The notes under the pieces are model-generated. The model was not told the origin of the DNA and made no database searches. It saw only the letters and a program-made list of their open reading frames with translations. Made by a program: the position numbers and the translations under genes. A DNA stretch of 64,000 bases from assembly GCF_000332455.1 (NCBI RefSeq), contig NZ_AOGY02000077.1, positions 124,001-188,000 on the forward strand, in the 5' to 3' direction. Positions 47,827-57,456 of this stretch are shown here, piece by piece. The stretch's first letter is position 1, and each line of letters begins with the position of its first letter. Source of the DNA: Leptospira vanthielii serovar Holland str. Waz Holland = ATCC 700522 (GTDB lineage Bacteria > Spirochaetota > Leptospiria > Leptospirales > Leptospiraceae).

Positions 47827-47860
47827 TTAATGGGAATCGGACTATATCCGACTCCCATTA
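47827..47860 (-). terminator. Hairpin after the thiolase gene
   Basis: TTAATGGGA-A-TCGGA pairs with TCCGA-C-TCCCATTAA (14 bp and one mismatch, 5-base loop). It lies eight bases beyond the thiolase stop. No T tract follows on the minus strand, so it may stabilise the transcript end rather than be a classical terminator. Confidence 0.6.
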
Positions 47861-47867
47861 ATTGTGT

Positions 47868-49133
47868 TTACTTACCTAAGATGAACACAAAGTTCGTTGT
47901 CGCAGACCCACCGATGTTGAGCATAAGACCGTTCTTTGCTCCTTTCACTTGGTAGTCACCAGCTGTATTCGTGACTTGTTTGTAAAGGTCGAGCATCATA
48001 CGAACTCCGGATGCACCTACAGGGTGACCCACACCAATGAGTCCACCAGATGGGTTGATTGGTTTTTTACCGCCAAAGTCAATGGTTCCGTCTTCGATCG
48101 CAATGTGTTCTTTTCCTGGTTCAGAAATTCCAAACGCAGAGATCGCAGCATATTCAGAAGAAGTGAAACAGTCATGTGTTTCAAACACATCAATGTTTTT
48201 TACATCTAAGTCAGCACGTTTGTATGCATCTTTTACTGTTTGGCGAGTCCATGGAAGGATGTATTTGTCCCCAACGGATTCTAGTTTTTTTGCTTCAAAC
48301 GTAATTGGTGCGACTCTGTGTCCCCAACCTTTAATGCGAGGGATATCATCGAACTTACGACCAGTTTTTTTAGCGTATGCTTTTGTATAATCTTTGGAAG
48401 CAAGGATTGTTACCGCAGCACCGTCTGTTACTTGAGAACAGTCAGTGATACAAAGTCTTCCTCCCACAGCCATATTGTTATCTCCACCACGAGCCATCGC
48501 ATGTTCTTTGTTCATAAACCATGTGCGAGTTTGTGCTTTAGGGTTACGTTTTGCGTTTGCGTAATTGATCCGAGAAATTTCTGCAAGAGCATCCATAAAA
48601 CGTTCTTCTTTTAGTTCGTAACGTTCGAGGATCACATCCGCTAGTTTTCCGAAAAGTTTAGGGAAAGGAAATTGTACTCCTTTCGCTTCTTTTTCATAAT
48701 AAGCAGCAGTTCCAAGAAAGTCTCCACCTACAGAAGAAGAAACCGTTTTCATCACTTCCACACCAAGTACGATCGCTAGATCGTAATCTTCGGCACGGAT
48801 ATGTGTGATGGCAGCGTCCAGGGCCACAGATCCAGAAGCACAAGCGGCTTCGTAACGAGCACCGGGAACACCAAAAAGAGCAGGGTTTACTTCCGTCAAA
48901 AAAGCACCTAAGTGGCCTTGGTTGGCATACTGTTCTGCATCGAAGTTACCAACAAATACAGCCACTTTGTTTTCTTTATTCAATCGTTTGATTTCATCAT
49001 AGCTGATCCCTACTTTTTCAAGAGCATCATCTAATACTTCCCGCATCATGGACATGAAGGTTTTTCCTTCTTTGGTCCAGTTGCGTTGGAAGTCGGTTTG
49101 TTCTCCACCTAGTACAAATACTTTTTCACTCAT
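47868..49133 (-). CDS. Thiolase family protein (acetyl-CoA acyltransferase)
   Basis: The 421-residue enzyme has the thiolase nucleophile Cys98 in [15 protein letters not shown], the ETHDCFT segment (in place of the NEAFA of classical thiolases) and the C-terminal [15 protein letters not shown]. The HDCF variant is typical of the SCP-x/acetyl-CoA acetyltransferase-like branch. The active C-terminal Cys found in many degradative thiolases is not obvious. It lies 13 bases downstream of a 3-hydroxyacyl-CoA dehydrogenase gene, so the pair probably serves beta-oxidation of fatty acids, the main carbon source of leptospires. Confidence 0.88.
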   Translation of the reverse strand: MSEKVFVLGGEQTDFQRNWTKEGKTFMSMMREVLDDALEKVGISYDEIKRLNKENKVAVFVGNFDAEQYANQGHLGAFLTEVNPALFGVPGARYEAACASGSVALDAAITHIRAEDYDLAIVLGVEVMKTVSSSVGGDFLGTAAYYEKEAKGVQFPFPKLFGKLADVILERYELKEERFMDALAEISRINYANAKRNPKAQTRTWFMNKEHAMARGGDNNMAVGGRLCITDCSQVTDGAAVTILASKDYTKAYAKKTGRKFDDIPRIKGWGHRVAPITFEAKKLESVGDKYILPWTRQTVKDAYKRADLDVKNIDVFETHDCFTSSEYAAISAFGISEPGKEHIAIEDGTIDFGGKKPINPSGGLIGVGHPVGASGVRMMLDLYKQVTNTAGDYQVKGAKNGLMLNIGGSATTNFVFILGK

Positions 49134-49146
49134 ATAATGCTCCTAA

Positions 49147-50457
49147 TTAACCTTTGAAGAGAGACCTTGCATCCAGTTTCTCACCGAGTTCGTAAAACTT
49201 TTTGCCTTCTTTTGCATCTTTTAAAAGTTTGGGAACTGGTATTTTAGACGCTTCCATCAGCTTAATTGTTTCTTTCGGGCCACCAAGGAAATCCACAAAA
49301 GCGGAAGCAGGAACCCAGTTAAAACCGAAACCCATAGCTCCGTCAGTGTTTTCTTTTGTATCCACCACTTCCCCAACAAGGGAGAGCGAATAACTGATGT
49401 AACGTGAAATGAAGTAACGAGCAATGTCTGCTTCCAAGCCACTTGCTTTTTTTACTACATCCATCGCACCTTTGTAGTCAGACTCTTTGATTTTTTGGCG
49501 AGCTTCTTTGATAAAAGGAATATCAAATTTTGGATACGGATCGTACTCACCCGTTTTGATATTATAAACAAACTTTTCCCGTTTTCCGTCAGCATGTTTC
49601 ACAACTTTCGTGAGACCACCGCCACTCTTCATACCGAGTTTACCGGCATCGATTAACTTTTGGAAGTAACCAGGAAGTTTGAATGTTTCGTGAGCTTCGT
49701 CTTTTGTATTGTCGTAGATATTGTCAACGATGGCTTTGTGAACATCTAGTCCTACGAAGTCAGCAGTGGCAAGTGGTCCCATAGCGCGGCCCGTGTAACC
49801 AGACATGATTTCGTCAAGAAGCGCAATTCCACCTTTGTCGGCATACTTTTCTGCAAAGTGAGCCACTTCGTTCATCAACTGAAACCCAATGCGGTTTCCA
49901 GCAAAAGCAGGAGTGTCATTTGTATACACAACAGCACGGCCGAGTACTTTGTCTAAGTATTCACCTAACGCTTGTGTAACTTTTTTGTCGTTACCAGAGT
50001 GAGTGACTAGTTCACAAAGGATCATTTTATAAGGAGGGTTGAAAAAATGCGTTCCGTAGTAGTGTTTTTGACCGTCTTCATCGTAAGCTTTTGCCAAACG
50101 ACCGATGGAAAGACCAGAAGACACAGTGGACACGATGGTTCCGGGACGACGAGCTTTCGCAATACGAATGTTAATCGGTTCTTTGACTTCGTAACTTTCC
50201 GCCACGAGTTCGAATACCCAATCTGACTCAGCGACAGCTTTTTCCAGGTCCGCATCGTAGGAACCAGGGATCATTCTAGCGCGAATTGTATCCGTTTTTA
50301 CGGATGCCACAGCGGCTTCGATACCCTGTTTTGCTTTTTCAACATCTCTAGCGAGCATATAGACTTTAGCACCACCGAAGGCGGCAATGACGCCTGCACT
50401 TCCAGAACCCATGGCTCCGTTGGCACCTAAAATCGTGACAGTTTTGATTTCTCTCAT
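49147..50457 (-). CDS. 3-hydroxyacyl-CoA dehydrogenase
   Basis: The 436-residue enzyme has an N-terminal NAD-binding fold ([21 protein letters not shown]), a [12 protein letters not shown] motif with the catalytic His, [17 protein letters not shown] and a C-terminal dehydrogenase domain with [14 protein letters not shown]. There is no fused enoyl-CoA hydratase, so it is a stand-alone dehydrogenase rather than FadB. It is the first gene of a beta-oxidation pair with the thiolase. Confidence 0.9.
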   Translation of the reverse strand: MREIKTVTILGANGAMGSGSAGVIAAFGGAKVYMLARDVEKAKQGIEAAVASVKTDTIRARMIPGSYDADLEKAVAESDWVFELVAESYEVKEPINIRIAKARRPGTIVSTVSSGLSIGRLAKAYDEDGQKHYYGTHFFNPPYKMILCELVTHSGNDKKVTQALGEYLDKVLGRAVVYTNDTPAFAGNRIGFQLMNEVAHFAEKYADKGGIALLDEIMSGYTGRAMGPLATADFVGLDVHKAIVDNIYDNTKDEAHETFKLPGYFQKLIDAGKLGMKSGGGLTKVVKHADGKREKFVYNIKTGEYDPYPKFDIPFIKEARQKIKESDYKGAMDVVKKASGLEADIARYFISRYISYSLSLVGEVVDTKENTDGAMGFGFNWVPASAFVDFLGGPKETIKLMEASKIPVPKLLKDAKEGKKFYELGEKLDARSLFKG

Positions 50458-51072
50458 GAAGGAATATCCGAATCTAATTTTTACTTACCGTTCTAGAAAG
50501 CCAAGGTGACAGGAAAATCGTTTTTTTTTGTCAGATTTGTTACAAAAGAGGGTCGGCGGGGTGTGGGGTGTGGATATTGTACTCCCCGCCCGATTTGAGG
50601 GTGGGGAACTAGACCCGCCGCCCAATGGTTTCCCTTTACCACGACCCGCAATTTTTGGCACGCCACTTCCCAAAATCCCCAATTTTAATTCTGATAAGTT
50701 CACGGTTTCGACCTGGGGCGCCCGGGCGGGCCCTTTCGGGGTGCGCTTACGCTCCCGTCCTTCCGGCAAGGGAAACCTTTGCCAGAAGGACCAAGCCCTG
50801 CAGGTCCCTGGCGTTGGGATTGGTTTGCTATATAGTAAATCATCAGTTTTTATATGAATAGAATCCCCTTTGGTAAAATGCGAGATTTGATTTCATTTTT
50901 TAGAATCGAATCAATAATTTTGGGTGAATTTTTCTGAAGTAAATTATATCACAAGAAAGATTCGTTTATCAGTATCTTATGATACACATAAATTGTTTAT
51001 AGTATTGAAATAATATCTGTTATTTGCTGAAAACCATTTGACCTAACTATAGTTTATGTTGCACTTTGACCG
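50458..51072. other. Intergenic region with a GC-rich structured element
   Basis: Bases about 50550-50820 are much richer in G and C than the rest of the window, and the flanks (50830-51072) are AT-rich. Two strong hairpins are present: TCCCCGCCC/GGGTGGGGA (50583-50607) and a long one at 50757-50791. No plausible protein is encoded; short frames on both strands are low-complexity. It looks like a palindromic repeat element or a structured RNA. Confidence 0.6.
50757..50791. repeat. Long hairpin within the GC-rich element
   Basis: GTCCTTC (50757-50763) pairs with GAAGGAC (50785-50791); after one C-A mismatch, GGCAA pairs with TTGCC and the helix continues to a loop of three A. The stem totals about 15 pairs. 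Confidence 0.75.
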
Positions 51073-51684
51073 ATGAATTTGAAAGAAAAACCCTCTAGTC
51101 AATGGATTATCATTATTTCAGTTTCTTGCTTAGGAATATTACTTAATTGTATTTCCTTTGTGAAGTATGAAAATCCAAGTTTAAAAAATACGCCAACTCC
51201 TGAAATATTAGAAAAAAAAGTTATACTAATAAAATATTTTGGCGACTATTATGAGCATGGCAAAATTTCAAAAATTCCGCAGCCCATTCCAACGGTTAAT
51301 GAAAAAATGGAAGGTATTTTGAAAGATTCTGATTTGTTTAAGAATGTCACAACGAATGACAAAGAGCCAGTTGATCTAATCATGATTGTAGAAACAAACA
51401 TTAATGATAAAAGTAACATGGTTTTGGTTGGTATTTCAGGAGCAACTTTTCTTGTTTTCCCTTTGTTTATCGATTTAGAACTGAACATGAAAGTTTCGTT
51501 ACTCGATTCGAATTCCAAGTTATTAGCTGTAAACGAAGAACGTTATTCAAATGATTCAATCTTCGGATGGATAATTCTTCCTGTTTCTCCATTTTTCTTT
51601 ACACCTATTGTAGAAACGAGAGCATACAGAAGTATCATTTATTCATCTCTAAACAATTGGAAATCAAAAGGAATTATCAAATGA
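51073..51684 (+). CDS. Lipoprotein of unknown function
   Basis: The 203-residue product has a short polar head, a hydrophobic segment and the lipobox LGILLNC. The mature part contains a hydrophobic stretch (MVLVGISGATFLVFPLFIDL) and a second near the end (FGWIILPVSPFFFTPIV), so it may also span or lie on a membrane. I recognise no domain. The stop overlaps the start of the next lipoprotein gene (ATGA), so they form a coupled pair. The gene is AT-rich. Confidence 0.68.
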   Translation: MNLKEKPSSQWIIIISVSCLGILLNCISFVKYENPSLKNTPTPEILEKKVILIKYFGDYYEHGKISKIPQPIPTVNEKMEGILKDSDLFKNVTTNDKEPVDLIMIVETNINDKSNMVLVGISGATFLVFPLFIDLELNMKVSLLDSNSKLLAVNEERYSNDSIFGWIILPVSPFFFTPIVETRAYRSIIYSSLNNWKSKGIIK

Positions 51685-52184
51685 ATCTTAAACATATTTT
51701 AGTATTTATCGTTTTATTTAATTTTATTTCTTGTGCCGAATTACCTCCGTTACAGCAGAAAGATACAAAACCAGGTTTATTGAATCAAACGATAGAGTTG
51801 ATAGAACCAGGAACGTCATTCGATGAGTACAATAAAGGATACCACCATGTAGGTTTGCGTGCGATTATCAGGAAAGGTTTAATTGAATATGGTTTATTTA
51901 AATCCGTTGTCAATTTTAATGGGGATTTTCAGCTTCGCGTCATCAACAATGGAAAAGATGAAATTCAGGAAGTGGAATTCTTGGACATTCGGCATAAATT
52001 AAAGCTAACATTTATATTATTAAAGGACAAAAAAGAGATTTATAAAAAGGATTTTATTGCTGATGAAACAGCGACAGTTTCTGAAAAATTTATGGGAATA
52101 GAACGAATTCGTTATGCAACTGAAAAAGCAACTTACCGTTGTTTAGAACAATTTTTAGAGGACATCTCCAAACAAAAACTTTGA
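51681..52184 (+). CDS. Lipoprotein of unknown function, coupled to the preceding one
   Basis: The start at 51681 overlaps the stop of the upstream gene and gives a lipoprotein signal (MNLKHILVFIVLFNFISC, lipobox ISC). The 167-residue protein has a beta-rich polar mature part (LRVINNGKDEIQEVEFLDI, LKLTFILLKDKKEIYKKDF). The two paired proteins share a general pattern of short strands around a basic/hydrophobic core and may be distant relatives. No function can be proposed. Confidence 0.7.
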   Translation: MNLKHILVFIVLFNFISCAELPPLQQKDTKPGLLNQTIELIEPGTSFDEYNKGYHHVGLRAIIRKGLIEYGLFKSVVNFNGDFQLRVINNGKDEIQEVEFLDIRHKLKLTFILLKDKKEIYKKDFIADETATVSEKFMGIERIRYATEKATYRCLEQFLEDISKQKL

Positions 52185-52227
52185 ATTCATGAGGAAGTTT
52201 CCAAGAGTTTTGATGAAAATTTAAAAT

Positions 52228-52380
52228 GAAATCCCTGCGCCAGCGGTAGTAGCGGAAATCCTTTCGCAATGCGAAAGATTGGAGCGGATAACGCGGTCGG
52301 TTTTAATACCACTGTTTGTCAACTAACGGATTCGAGGCGCCCAAAAGGAAAATCAAAAAATCCTTTTGGGGGAATTGTTT
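52228..52380. repeat. Structured element with repeated AGCGG units and two hairpins
   Basis: The region holds three AGCGG units, a perfect stem CTTTCGC/GCGAAAG (52261-52267, 52271-52277) and a 10-bp stem CCCAAAAGGA/TCCTTTTGGG (52340-52349, 52361-52370). It is GC-richer than its neighbours and encodes nothing. It looks like a dispersed intergenic repeat; the last hairpin may end the lipoprotein transcript. Confidence 0.55.
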
Positions 52381-52402
52381 TCGGGTTATGATTTTTTAGG
52401 TT

Positions 52403-52891
52403 TTATTTCTCCTGCACTTCCCTTTCCAAAAATTCCGTAAACTCAATTTGTAGATTAATAAATGTTAGATTGTATCTGCTTTCATAAAAAAGAAGAGCAC
52501 TTGCCAGAAACAAACAAATCCCACCAGTGATTGCTGCCACAGTTGGTATCCAAGAATACTCTTTGGCAAAAGCAAGAGTGATGGCTAAAGTCAGGCTCGA
52601 AATCACAAAGAGGGAAGTTGCCAAATACAAAAACGCCATAGAACGTTGGATGAGGACGGCCCGTTTTTTTTGGACAGAAAGTTGTTTGCGAAGGTAAACC
52701 ATTCTTTCTTTTTGAAAACCTCGTTTGCCCTCTAAAAGTAGTTCTACTTCCGATTTCAAAAGGTTCACACGATCAAATATACGACCCAGTCTGTTGGCTG
52801 TGGAAAATATCAAACTGGCACAGGCGGAAACAAGGACTGCTGGGGTGATCATACCGGAAAGGATTTCAGAGTTGGAAAACGATTCGAACAT
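52403..52891 (-). CDS. DUF2721 family membrane protein
   Basis: The 162-residue protein has an N-terminal hydrophobic helix with ITPAVLVSACASLIFSTANRLGRIFDRV, the signature of DUF2721. A basic helix (about 60-80) and two further transmembrane helices (about 83-107 and 113-133) follow. The family function is unknown. The gene stands alone. Confidence 0.85.
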   Translation of the reverse strand: MFESFSNSEILSGMITPAVLVSACASLIFSTANRLGRIFDRVNLLKSEVELLLEGKRGFQKERMVYLRKQLSVQKKRAVLIQRSMAFLYLATSLFVISSLTLAITLAFAKEYSWIPTVAAITGGICLFLASALLFYESRYNLTFINLQIEFTEFLEREVQEK

Positions 52892-53083
52892 AAGGAATAG
52901 TTTTAAGAGGTGTATTGGTTTTTAAAGAAAAAAAAACATATCGTTTTTTGAAGGGAATCATTGGTCTTTTGCGAACAGAAGATGGTAAGGAAGGAGTGAA
53001 GTCCTCTCTAGAAAAATGTGAACCAATTTATTTAGGCAAATAGGATCGACTGTTAGATTGATATCTTTACACCAGAGATTGTT

Positions 53084-54028
53084 TTATATGAGTGATATTT
53101 TTGTCTTCAAATACTTTGTAAATTCTTCCAGCTTTGTGAATCGTTTTACGATTTCAAAATCCCTTTCGGCTTCAGGGTATTGGCGAGATAGATAGTGTAA
53201 CCATTGTTTGATCCGACCGGCCCGGCTTTTTGCTTCCATATCTGTTTCTAAACTCAACCAATACTGGTGCAAAATTTCTTTCATTTCTTCCCAAGTGAGG
53301 CTTTTGTTTCTGTCTGTGCGAATCATTAAAGCAAGGGCTGGGTTGGCAACGACACCTCGTCCAATCATAATGTCCTTACAACCAGAAACTTCGAGACACC
53401 TTCTGGCATCTTCGGCAGTCCAAATTTCTCCATTGGCAACAACAGGAACTTTTACTGTAGCGCGAATTTTTGTGATCCAATCCCAATAGGCAGGGGGTTT
53501 GTATCCATCTGTTTTCGTTCTTGCATGGACTACTATTTCTTCGGCTCCTCCCTCTTCTAAAGCCTTAGCACAAACTAGCGCTAATTCGGTGGAATCAAAA
53601 CCAATTCGCATTTTTGCAGTCACAGGAATTTCTTTAGGAACGGCACTCCGAATCGCTTTCACAATGGCAAACATAAGATCGGGTTCTTTGAGAAGAGCCG
53701 CACCTCCACGGTTTCTGTTCACTGTCGGAGCAGGACATCCAAAGTTAATATCAATACCGAAAGCACCAAGAGAGGCCACCTTACTTGCGTTCTCTGCCAT
53801 GCAAATAGGATCCGAACCTAAAAGTTGAACCTTTACGGGGACTCCCACTTTGGTTCGGCATCCTTCATACAACTCGGGAACATAACGGTAAAACCGGTGT
53901 GAGGGGAGAAGCGTATCATTCACTCGAATGAATTCACTGACACATTCATCAAATCCACCTACGCGTGTTAGCGTATCGCGCAAGCGGTAATCGAGAAGTC
54001 CTTCCATGGGTGCAAGTAAGATACGCAA
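53084..54028 (-). CDS. dusC: tRNA-dihydrouridine synthase, DusC-like
   Basis: The 314-residue flavoenzyme begins MRILLAPMEGLLDYRLRD and continues ECVSEFIRV, close to DusC, which reduces U16 of tRNA. The catalytic Cys98 lies in NFGCPAPTVNRNRGGAAL, and the FMN site in KMRIGF, VHARTKTDGYK and GNGE-like VANGEIWTAED. A DusB- or DusA-type N-terminus is absent. The family is certain; the U16 specificity is inferred from resemblance. Confidence 0.88.
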   Translation of the reverse strand: MRILLAPMEGLLDYRLRDTLTRVGGFDECVSEFIRVNDTLLPSHRFYRYVPELYEGCRTKVGVPVKVQLLGSDPICMAENASKVASLGAFGIDINFGCPAPTVNRNRGGAALLKEPDLMFAIVKAIRSAVPKEIPVTAKMRIGFDSTELALVCAKALEEGGAEEIVVHARTKTDGYKPPAYWDWITKIRATVKVPVVANGEIWTAEDARRCLEVSGCKDIMIGRGVVANPALALMIRTDRNKSLTWEEMKEILHQYWLSLETDMEAKSRAGRIKQWLHYLSRQYPEAERDFEIVKRFTKLEEFTKYLKTKISLI

Positions 54029-54116
54029 GAAAAAATAATCATCCTATCCAGTCACTTTTCTCACGAGGGCACGACTGATCATTCGTATTTTTGCAGCAAA
54101 CGGCAGACGTTTGATA

Positions 54117-55808
54117 TTAGTTCCCACAATCCCTTGAGTGAAACGGGTTTTTTTTGCTGTAATCAATGTGTACGTCCAAAATGACAGGGTGTCCTTGTTT
54201 TGTGAGATTCCAGGCGGCTTCTAACTTTTCTTGAATTTCATCATTGGTTTCTATACGTAGATATTCGGCACCGGTGGCTTGGGCAATGCCTTCAAAACGT
54301 GTGGCTCCAAGAACGGTACAGGTTTTACGATTATAAGGAACTTGTTGGGCTTGTGCGATTTGAGATAACTCACCATCATTAAACACGGTAAAAAGGGCTC
54401 CGATGTGGTTCATACTCGCAGTTACAATTTCCATACAGGTCATAAGAAAGGCTCCATCACCAATGATACCCACCACTGCCTTATCGGGGTTGGCTAGTTT
54501 TGTGGCGATCGTTGCCGGCACCGCATAACCCATACAATTAAAATCGGTCGGAGAAATCATACGACGTGGTTTATGAATCGGCATGAGTTCTGCCGTAAGA
54601 AATGTATGGTTGCCATCATCCACCACAACAAACCCATCATCGGGAAGTGTGGAACGCAAAACACTGAAAAATTTTGCAGGATTGACTCTGTCCTTGCTGT
54701 CATGTTGGAACCATTCTTCCGTATAAGCTTTTTTATTTTTAAGAATCTCTAATTGGATTTTTTGTCTGTGATTTTCCCGGCTTTGTTTGGTTTCATCTAA
54801 CTTAAGTTTGAGCCTTTTTACCAATTCGGGTAGTATTAATTTAGCGTCGCCAGTAATGCCTACTTTGGCTGGATAATTGGCATTTAACACATCGGGGTTG
54901 ATGTCTATATGAATGAGATTTTTAGGAACGGTGACACCAAAGCTGGCGGTAGCGATTTCTGCAAAACGAGTTCCTACTGCAAGTAAACAATCACAATCAG
55001 AAAATGCTTTTGTTGCTGCAGGGACTGCTGCTGCACCGAAACTCATTCCGCAATGCAAAGGATGATTCCCTGGAAATGCACTTAAACCCTGTAAGGTGGT
55101 TGATACTGGTGCACCTAGTAGTTCGGCAATTTCTATAGTGGAAGTTGTTGCGTCGACCGCTCCCCATCCCAAAAACAAACCTGGTGACTTAGCCTTTACC
55201 AATAGTTCCACAGCCTCGTCTATACTTGCAAAAGGAAATGGCGGATACGTTATGGTTTGTGCCTTGCAGTAGTCTTTGTAGGTGCGAAGGGTTTCCACCG
55301 GACCAGTATATAGCTGAATATTCACTGGAACTTCCACAAATACAGGCCCCGGTTCTCCACTAACAGCGATTTGATAGGCCTCGTAAAGAGTCTCCACCAC
55401 TTCGTTTTGCGATTTTACTTTAAATGTTTTTTTTGTAATGGGTTTGAGTAGTGCATGTTGGTCCATATCATGCAGTTGGTATTTAAATTGTGAATCACTT
55501 CGGACTCCACCGGCGATGACGAGCATGGGAACACCATCTAAAAAAGCTTCCCCGATCCCGCTTGCGGCATGAGTCACTCCTGCTGCGGGTACAATGAGTA
55601 AAGTCCCAATGGAATCACTGGTGCGACTGATGGCATCGGCCATAAAGGCACCACAACCTTCGTGGGTAACTAACATTGGGATAATCGAGTCTGAACTATT
55701 GAGTTCATCATAAATTTCGGTATTGTGGACTCCGGGAATTCCAAAGGTATAACGAACGCCAATTTGTTCCAGAGCATATCTTACTAACCAAGCACCTGTT
55801 TTATTCAT
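54117..55808 (-). CDS. Thiamine-pyrophosphate enzyme of the acetolactate synthase/benzoylformate decarboxylase type
   Basis: The 563-residue enzyme has the N-terminal TPP-enzyme domain with GIPGVHNTEIY and the catalytic Glu50 in THEGCGAF. A central domain (about 195-325) and the C-terminal TPP-binding motif GDGAFLMTCMEI...NDGE follow. The substrate loop does not mark it as a true acetolactate synthase, and no regulatory subunit is near. It lies 35 bases downstream of the FAD dehydrogenase gene in an operon-like pair. The substrate, probably a 2-oxo acid, is unknown. Confidence 0.85.
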   Translation of the reverse strand: MNKTGAWLVRYALEQIGVRYTFGIPGVHNTEIYDELNSSDSIIPMLVTHEGCGAFMADAISRTSDSIGTLLIVPAAGVTHAASGIGEAFLDGVPMLVIAGGVRSDSQFKYQLHDMDQHALLKPITKKTFKVKSQNEVVETLYEAYQIAVSGEPGPVFVEVPVNIQLYTGPVETLRTYKDYCKAQTITYPPFPFASIDEAVELLVKAKSPGLFLGWGAVDATTSTIEIAELLGAPVSTTLQGLSAFPGNHPLHCGMSFGAAAVPAATKAFSDCDCLLAVGTRFAEIATASFGVTVPKNLIHIDINPDVLNANYPAKVGITGDAKLILPELVKRLKLKLDETKQSRENHRQKIQLEILKNKKAYTEEWFQHDSKDRVNPAKFFSVLRSTLPDDGFVVVDDGNHTFLTAELMPIHKPRRMISPTDFNCMGYAVPATIATKLANPDKAVVGIIGDGAFLMTCMEIVTASMNHIGALFTVFNDGELSQIAQAQQVPYNRKTCTVLGATRFEGIAQATGAEYLRIETNDEIQEKLEAAWNLTKQGHPVILDVHIDYSKKNPFHSRDCGN

Positions 55809-55842
55809 GTTTTATTTCCTTTGTGATTACTTATTACTTTCT

Positions 55843-57456
55843 TTAAACACTGCCACCGATCGACTTTGCTGCAGCTCTTGCAGTTAATATACAACCGGAG
55901 AGAAAAGTTCCTTCCAGAGATTTAAAACCGCTAGCTCCACCACCGCCAAATCCCGCTGCTTCCCCGATTGCATATAAACCTGTGATCGGAGCACCTAACG
56001 TATTTAATACGCGACTTTGTAAATCTGTTTGAATTCCACCAAGGCTTTTTCTAGTAATCAGTCGCAGTTTGATTGCAATGAGAGGTCCTGCACTCGGATC
56101 GAGAATGGGTTTGGGTTTGCAGGTGCGGACTCGGTCGGAACGCCATCCCCTTGCATGTTGGATCCGCCTTAACTGGTCGTCATTCCAAAGTCCTTTCCCA
56201 CGTCGGATCACATCATCGAACTGAGTCACTTCGTTTTTTAATACTTCGAAATCAATTGTTTGGTCACCATTTAAGCGATTCATTTGATTCACAAGTTCTC
56301 GTAAATCACGCGCGACAATGAAATGATCACTCTCTTTTTGTAACTGGCGGACTAGGCGATGGTTGCCGAGTAATACTTCTCTTAGAAAGGAAAATAGTTT
56401 TCGATCTCGAATCATGGGATTGTGTTCTGATCCTGAAACTGCCAGTTCTTTTGCGGCAATTCTCCAGTTCAACAATTGCCAGGTATAGGGTTTTTCTAAT
56501 TGTGATACACGATGACAAAGTTCATTGGTATCAAAACCCGTCACCATTGGTTCGGGTCCAATCCTACGCCCACTGTGGTCCAACCACAAAGCAGACTTAC
56601 ACGGAATCAAACTGAGTCCATGTGCTTCAAATTGTGGTTTGGGATTAGGTATCCCTGCCGCATAATTCCACATTTTATCCAGATGGGTAACATTGCCACC
56701 ATGCCGACTCACAGCATCATGAACTAGTCCATCCGCAAAAGGATGGGAGCCGTTTAGCATTTCTTTGGGAGCCTGCCCCCAAGGTTTGTACCAGTGTTCC
56801 CTTACTTTATCGAGGCATCCGGTAATTCCTCCTGTCGCTACAACCACATGTTCGGCAAAAAAAGTTAAATCCTTTTGTCCCGTATTTTCCTGTTCGGCGA
56901 TACAACCAGTTATCTTTCTATTTTCTTGGATCAGATCAGTGACTTTATGTTCAAAAAGATAAGTCAAACGGTCACTATTCGGATGATTTTTTAATAATTC
57001 TTCAAAACGTTCCACCAAACGATAGCCAGTTCCCCAAAGTACATGATAACGGGGTACTGAGTTCCCTCTTTTATACTGTCCCCGTTCCACCCAATTGACG
57101 ACGGGAAAAAACTTTAAGTCGAGACCAAGTAACCAATGGTAAACTTGTTCTGCACTTTCATGGACATACTGTTCTGCCCACAACTTCGGTAAAACATCCT
57201 GTGTGCCAAAATCGGCAAAGGAATGCCAATCATCCAAAGCAATAGCAGGTGTATCTTTGATTCCCAGTCGCCTTTGCAATGGAGTGCCGACTAATGCCAT
57301 ACCACCAAATGATAATTTGGCGAGACCTCCTAGGTGTTCTTTGGTATTTCTTTCAATGATTAAAACAGTTTTTCCTTGGTTCAGGCATTCAAATGCCAAA
57401 ACCAAACCAGCGATTCCTGCTCCGATGATAATGACATCGTTTTTCTTTACGGCCAT
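55843..57456 (-). CDS. FAD-dependent dehydrogenase (FAD_binding_2, KsdD-like)
   Basis: The start at 57456 (MAVKKNDVIIIGAGIAGLV) is preferred as it has a GGAGGG ribosome site and puts the FAD-binding GxGxxG at residues 12-17; a frame to 57525 only adds a leader. The 537-residue protein has a second FAD motif at the C-terminus (YAIGEAAGFGGGGASGFKS), typical of 3-oxosteroid dehydrogenase/fumarate reductase-like flavoproteins. The substrate is unknown. It is the first gene of an operon with the TPP enzyme. Confidence 0.86.
   Translation of the reverse strand: MAVKKNDVIIIGAGIAGLVLAFECLNQGKTVLIIERNTKEHLGGLAKLSFGGMALVGTPLQRRLGIKDTPAIALDDWHSFADFGTQDVLPKLWAEQYVHESAEQVYHWLLGLDLKFFPVVNWVERGQYKRGNSVPRYHVLWGTGYRLVERFEELLKNHPNSDRLTYLFEHKVTDLIQENRKITGCIAEQENTGQKDLTFFAEHVVVATGGITGCLDKVREHWYKPWGQAPKEMLNGSHPFADGLVHDAVSRHGGNVTHLDKMWNYAAGIPNPKPQFEAHGLSLIPCKSALWLDHSGRRIGPEPMVTGFDTNELCHRVSQLEKPYTWQLLNWRIAAKELAVSGSEHNPMIRDRKLFSFLREVLLGNHRLVRQLQKESDHFIVARDLRELVNQMNRLNGDQTIDFEVLKNEVTQFDDVIRRGKGLWNDDQLRRIQHARGWRSDRVRTCKPKPILDPSAGPLIAIKLRLITRKSLGGIQTDLQSRVLNTLGAPITGLYAIGEAAGFGGGGASGFKSLEGTFLSGCILTARAAAKSIGGSV

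Noticed and set aside
50485..50857. Overlapping frames on both strands in the GC-rich element
   Set aside because: They are Pro/Gly/Arg-rich low-complexity translations of GC-rich palindromes, without ribosome sites or family resemblance.
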